From the NCBI GenBank assembly GCA_028455995.1, contig JABELC010000006.1, forward strand, positions 744,001 to 808,000: DNA of 64,000 nt, given 5' to 3'. The notes beneath the pieces are model-generated. The model ran no database searches. It was not told where the DNA came from and worked only from the letters and a program-made list of their open reading frames with translations. Numbering within the stretch: the first letter of the stretch is position 1; each line of letters begins with the position of its first letter. The position numbers were made by a program, and so were the translations under genes. Positions 59,109-64,000 of this stretch are shown piece by piece. Origin of the DNA: Scleromitrula shiraiana. Its lineage: Eukaryota; Ascomycota; Leotiomycetes; Helotiales; Sclerotiniaceae.

Positions 59109-61900
59109 CCTAACTTCGCCCCCGCATTAAGAACTTTCTATAACGAATGTAACAATTCAATAAATACGATTCTTGAAACAAAAAAGAATGACACTGAACC
59201 AAAGTATTGGATACTTCCAATAGCCAGCATAGCTTCGCCTCCATCACCCAGTTTAACACACACCCATCCATAACAGATCATCTACATGCAATCCCTCTCA
59301 TACGTACAATAAACAACGAAAACGAAACAAATGAAGACAAAAACAGAACTAGGAATCTCACCGCCAATGTAAGCAATTCAATTAAGAAAAACACACACTG
59401 ATTCATCGTACCATGCCTACCATACATACAAACTCGCAACTATATACTTCTTCGGGGCTGTCATACATTACACTGAACCTCATGTGATTTTGTATGTATG
59501 TACCACACACAATAAGATATGATACGATATACGTTCGTACGTACAAAAGCAAACCCAGCCTCCAAACCAACCAACCAGCCAACCAACCAACCAACCAACC
59601 AACCGACCGACCAACCAACCAACCCACCTAGCCGGCCCGGCATGCAAAGACCACGGCACACAGGAATAAGGAAGCGAAGTTGTTGGCTGGTTGATCCATT
59701 GCATAAAGCATATGAAACTTTCAGGAGCGTATATCATCATATCATACATAGTGGCATGTTGGTTATTATTTACCGTGTGAAGATGGAGGTGTAGATGGCG
59801 AGCCTCGCGAGTAACCCATCCAGCGCATTGAACCTCATGATCTACAGTCTTTTTTTAATTCCGCATTGGGTTTTGGCTTGCTTCCGCCGTTACACATCAT
59901 ATGGGTTTTCTTCACTCCGATCTAATCGGTCTGGAGGCTGTGATGAAGTAATCCGATCAACGCATTGTGCCTCGGACGTCGAGTTGTTGGTTTTATTGTT
60001 AGACGTTTGATTTTTTTTACAGTGATCAATCACTCAATTAAATAATTTGTTTATCTCTTTCAAAAATTTTCCTAAGTTATATTCGGGCCTCGCCCATCCC
60101 CGACTTCAATCTACGTAAATATTTACAGAGAAGTCCAGCCCCAAGCCTCCATTCATCCATCGCATCGCAATGCAATGCATCATCTATCCCATCCCATACA
60201 TAATCATGCCCAGACATTACAATACATAGCCTTTCCCTCCCGTAATTAATTCCCGTCCGTCCGTCATCCACATCCATACCTGTAGGCTGTAGCAAGCATT
60301 TGTATGCAACGCAACCCTTATTATTTTTTCCAATGCGACTACGCCCTGACAATCATCAGATGATTAGAACACTTACCAACAGATGTACGTTCAAGGACAA
60401 GTATCCGAGGCGCTGACAGTTAATATTGTCACGGTGAATGGATCCGTGTCCTATTTCTGTGAGGTGTACATGATGATTTCGGTGCAGAGATCCTTGTACA
60501 TCCTACATTGCATAAGTAGATCGTCTTTGATAGTGGTCGGTCTGATGATGTAATTTTTGCGATGTGATAGATTGATTAATTAATTAATCTACAGTCGATG
60601 CGCATACCAACATTTTAGTAACAAGTGACCTGTATCAAGATGTCTGCAACCCCGCGAAATCCAAGGATATGAATTTGTCCAGGGATAGAATGGTTGACCG
60701 ACCAAGACAGGTTGCATGTCCGATTCTTGAAATATCTAGCCGAACCTACCGAGAGAAGAATGAAAGATTCAGACACATTCCATTCGACCCGTTCCGCCAT
60801 GTTGGCCTTGAATAGTGGGATATGATATGATGGTAGGAAGCATGTAGTGCTTATTGTTTCGTAAGGCTTGTGCTGCAGAAGAGAGGCACCGCTGTGTCAG
60901 GTTGCAAAATAGATGACGAGTCTCACACTCACTGTTTAACAAGCAATGCAAGCTTGACGAAAGTACCTCTTTTTGCCCCGTGTTGATGTATGAAGTGATG
61001 AAGGAACGGATAAAAAAAATGACAGTACAAAATCGAGCGGTGTGAAGGAATCGCCTATGAGTTTATAACCCCTTCATCGGCGCGACGACCGTATTATTTT
61101 TGATCGAATCTGATGACCTTACCTGCCGATTTTAATTCTTCTGGTAATGGATATATAATATGTATTCATATATTTATGTATTTATTGATTCTTATCCAAT
61201 TATAAGATATCATAAATGTTGGAATTCCTAAAAGGGGGAAAAGTGAGCAGTTTTTTTTTTCTTCAGAAGTGGGTGTGTATCATGCAAGAAAGATGACTTT
61301 TAAATGTACTACTGTAGGTAGTACAGTAGTACAAAGTACGCTAAAACAGCGAATAAGAAATAAGTTTCTCTGCTCGGCCCGCTGCAGTCTGCAGAACGGT
61401 TTTTGCCTTCTTTTTGTAGGCTATAGCTATAGTCCCAGTCCCATTCAGCTGGACATCGTAAAGCAAATAAAGCAAAGACATCCTCGAGGGTATCCTAGTT
61501 GATTACCTTCAGCTTGTTGTGTAAACCATTATTATCCATTTTCATGCCCAACAACTTCAGGCAGGAGATTCGATAAACATGATTATTGTAGTGATTGGTT
61601 AAGTAATGCGAGTGTAACCTTGCTGGAGAAAAAAGTTTACAATTCAAAATTTTCTTTCTTTTGTTTATCTAAACCATCTCCCTAGACTCGGAGTACAAAA
61701 AAGATGGAAGGAACAATGCATATTCGGGACGGGACAAATCCGACAATCTGTGCAACCTCGTGGACCAACCGAATTAAGTAAGCATATATCCATGCACGTA
61801 TGCAATGCGAGGGTGACCTCGTTCCGCGCCGCTTTCGCGGACGGGAATGCATCATAATTGCATTCCAGAAACCAGACTAACGGCTGCCCGCATGAGTGAA
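59109..61900. other. Gene-poor spacer
   Basis: It contains a CCAA/CCGA tract (59565-59622), TTAA repeats (60574-60590) and GCAATGCAATGC (60167-60178). ORFs over the CCAA tract are Trp/Gly or Pro/Asn/Gln repeats. No gene is seen. Confidence 0.5.
59565..59622. repeat. (CCAA)n tetranucleotide tract
   Basis: CCAA and variant CCGA/CCAG units; all overlapping ORFs are repeat translations. Confidence 0.85.
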
Positions 61901-64000
61901 AGGTAATGTGACCTTAAGAACTGGTGGCTGGCGGTGTAGAATATGAGCCAATCTTGCGTGGAAGAAAGCGAATGGAAGCGTTTGGATGGTCAATGCATGC
62001 AAGGTGTGTTGTCGACAGTGGGGTGCCGCGTGCATCAGGCACAAGGTCAACGAGTTCTAATGTTTTTTGTAATTATTGATAGAATTATTGGTTGGTTCAT
62101 GTTTGTGCTGAGAAGAAGCGTGAATGGAAAGTTTCCATCCTGTTTCTCGTCTCGAAGGTCTCGTAAACGTAAGGGTTAGAAGAAAGTGATCGTCATCTGA
62201 TAGAACGGTCGGTTATTACCCTCCTCGGCGACTTTGATGGATACATTTCCGTAAGATTATTTGTATGCCGAATATGTTGTAATCTTATCCGGGGTAAGAA
62301 GCCGATATAGTTTCTATTGCTGCCGTAACCGTTCCATGGCTTAATGATAACGGCGGATGGAGCGCTATCAAAGTGTTATTGTGTGGCTTAGACCTGATGT
62401 TTTCTCAGTAATAATCTCGATTTACCTCAAGTGGAGTAGGTATTGTGTAAGCATTTAGGTACCTAGATACATACAGGCTACAAGCATACAATTACTCGTT
62501 AAATTTTCGTGGTTAGTGGAGATAGATACAAAAATGTCAAACGGTCGCCGATCTAAAATGGTTTTGCTATTCCAGAAGAAGTTGAGGAAGAAGCTTTATA
62601 TTCCATATTTTATGTCTCGGTCATTTCCTCAAATAGATATTGGCAGTGAAACTTCTGTAGATCTATCAACATTCCCAAAGCAAGAGTTCATTTGGGATGG
62701 CTTTAGCACATCTAGTAAATCGAGTAATACGGGTTTCAGCCAACATTCCATTTTTTTATCGTCAACAGCGGCTATTTATTTCCACATTTTTGCAAAATCC
62801 CAAAACCAGGGGTTTGGGTGATCATATCTCGGGTCGTTCCATAGGTAAGCCAGCCATGAAGCCGAACCGCGGATGGATTTGAGAGAAATTGCATGCATGC
62901 ATATCACTAAATTTTTCGTTACACGTGAGAGTAGGGTCTAGCTCTTGGTTCTAAGAATGAAAGATAAGATTCGAGATGATACTTGTTGCAAGGATTTTTT
63001 TTTTTCACTCATTTCGGAGGATTATACGAACAAGCTTATTATTTAGTTGTATATTTACAAAGTAAGTATTATGAAGTTGATTTGGTGTTGGTGTTGGTGG
63101 GATTCATTTAGCATAACAGTAAGCTACTGTAGCTAGAACCTAGACCTACGGGATTCCCGTCTCCCGCTGTTGATTTCAAGGTTCTTCTGCATAAGCTTCG
63201 ATCTTTGACAATAAACAATACATTGAGGATACGAGGCTTGAAGTTAAACTATAGTAGAATGTAAATTAGTTGGGCGGGTAGGGTTTCAAGGTTCAAGAAA
63301 AAATCACAAATACTCCCTTGACCATATAGACTTTGTCATGAATACATTTGCAGTATTATAGCTGCACATAGTAGAACAGGATACAGACTGAACGTCTCAT
63401 TTAGCCCTTGGAATGGACCCATCTGTATTGTGGCATGATCTTGAGAAACCATTCATGTTGTGTTTCAATAATAAAAATGCCACGTTTTTGTTCTAGGGAT
63501 CTGGGTACATGGAATAAGAGGAATCCCTTTAGCGCTACGAAGAAATCAAGGATATGTTCCTCTTGTAACTAGGCCCTTGTATACAGTAGTAGTTGGGCGC
63601 GCGCCTCCGTCGATGCATCTGGTAAACGGCGCGGCCCTTTTTGGTTCCCGGACTTCGAGACATCTCAGACTTTGTGGAGAAAATCATGTGGATTTGAACC
63701 TTGATTTGTATGTCATTTCTCTAGTCAGAGTTCTATAAGAGGTATTAGCTTGTGTCTGTGCCTTTCTCTCATAACTTTCAAGTTTCATTCCATACGTATT
63801 TCCATTTAAAATCGATGATCTCCACGAGGTTTATCAACAACCCCTTGTATACAGTTTGATCGTACCCACGCACGCCTCTTTCCGTTGTCACACTAATCAC
63901 GACGTTTCTTTCTAAAAAGAACATTTGGTCGATTCTACCGAGTAGCACATGGTCATTTGCTTGTCACAAAGATCGAGCTAGGTTCGTGTCGCCGCGGATA
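61901..64000. other. Gene-poor right end with two weak overlapping ORFs
   Basis: The ORFs at 62516-62821 and 62697-62882 overlap in different frames. The second begins MALAHLVNRVIRVSANIPFF and then has Arg/Gln/Phe-rich sequence, which could resemble a mitochondrial presequence, but no continuation or homology is seen. An inverted pair of TTTCAAGGTTC-like motifs occurs near 63175 and 63285. No supported gene. Confidence 0.4.

Noticed and set aside
59403..59794. Trp/Gly-rich and Pro/Gln-rich ORFs
   Set aside because: Translations of the CCAA tract.
62697..62882. Possible mitochondrial presequence protein
   Set aside because: Only 61 residues, overlaps another frame, and has no continuation or splice support.

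Overview
The window comes from the nuclear genome of a filamentous ascomycete (Pezizomycotina). The evidence is short spliceosomal introns (46-123 nt) with GTAAGT/GTATGT-type donors and CTAAC-like branch points, the gene families present (PTH11/SAT4-type membrane protein, NIMA kinase, flavin-carrier/TRP-like protein, Cry-DASH, NACHT-ankyrin protein), and an AT-rich repeat block with RIP-like transitions. A Helotiales (Botrytis/Sclerotinia-like) origin is my inference from general gene style; it was not tested.

Left part (1-22.3 kb): five genes, all on the minus strand. They are a conserved fungal protein of unknown function (3' end beyond the window), glutamate decarboxylase, a DASH-type cryptochrome with an RGG-like tail, the meiotic kleisin Rec8, and an ML-like/TRP-type flavin carrier protein. 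A divergent 5S rRNA-like gene with its own T-run lies between the first two genes (about 4.07-4.21 kb, minus).

Middle (22.3-37.4 kb): a 6.7-kb gene-poor stretch, a PTH11/SAT4-like membrane protein (+), a repeat-rich spacer, then a divergent pair sharing about 420 bp of upstream DNA: a NIMA-type kinase (-) and an ankyrin plus double-BTB protein (+).

Decayed region (37.5-50.4 kb): an unrecognised broken gene, a large NACHT-ankyrin (NLR-like) pseudogene with several stops and frameshifts, a small possible coiled-coil gene pointing away from it, and a very AT-rich block holding a 985-bp long-inverted-repeat element flanked by TA.

Right part (50.4-64 kb): an MFS sugar transporter (+), then an F-box gene (-) with two micro-exons of 15 and 16 nt. 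Its inferred last intron contains a complete intron-bearing tRNA-Leu(AAG) gene on the same strand. The remaining 7 kb has no convincing protein gene but holds a short TIR element and microsatellites.

The genes look like ordinary independent chromosomal loci; I see no biosynthetic cluster or operon. The most interesting points are the nested tRNA, the divergent 5S copy, the micro-exons, the NLR graveyard beside the RIP-like island, and a shared motif linking two distant repeats by transitions only. Exon joins were assigned by eye from splice signals and protein continuity; cDNA would be needed to confirm them.
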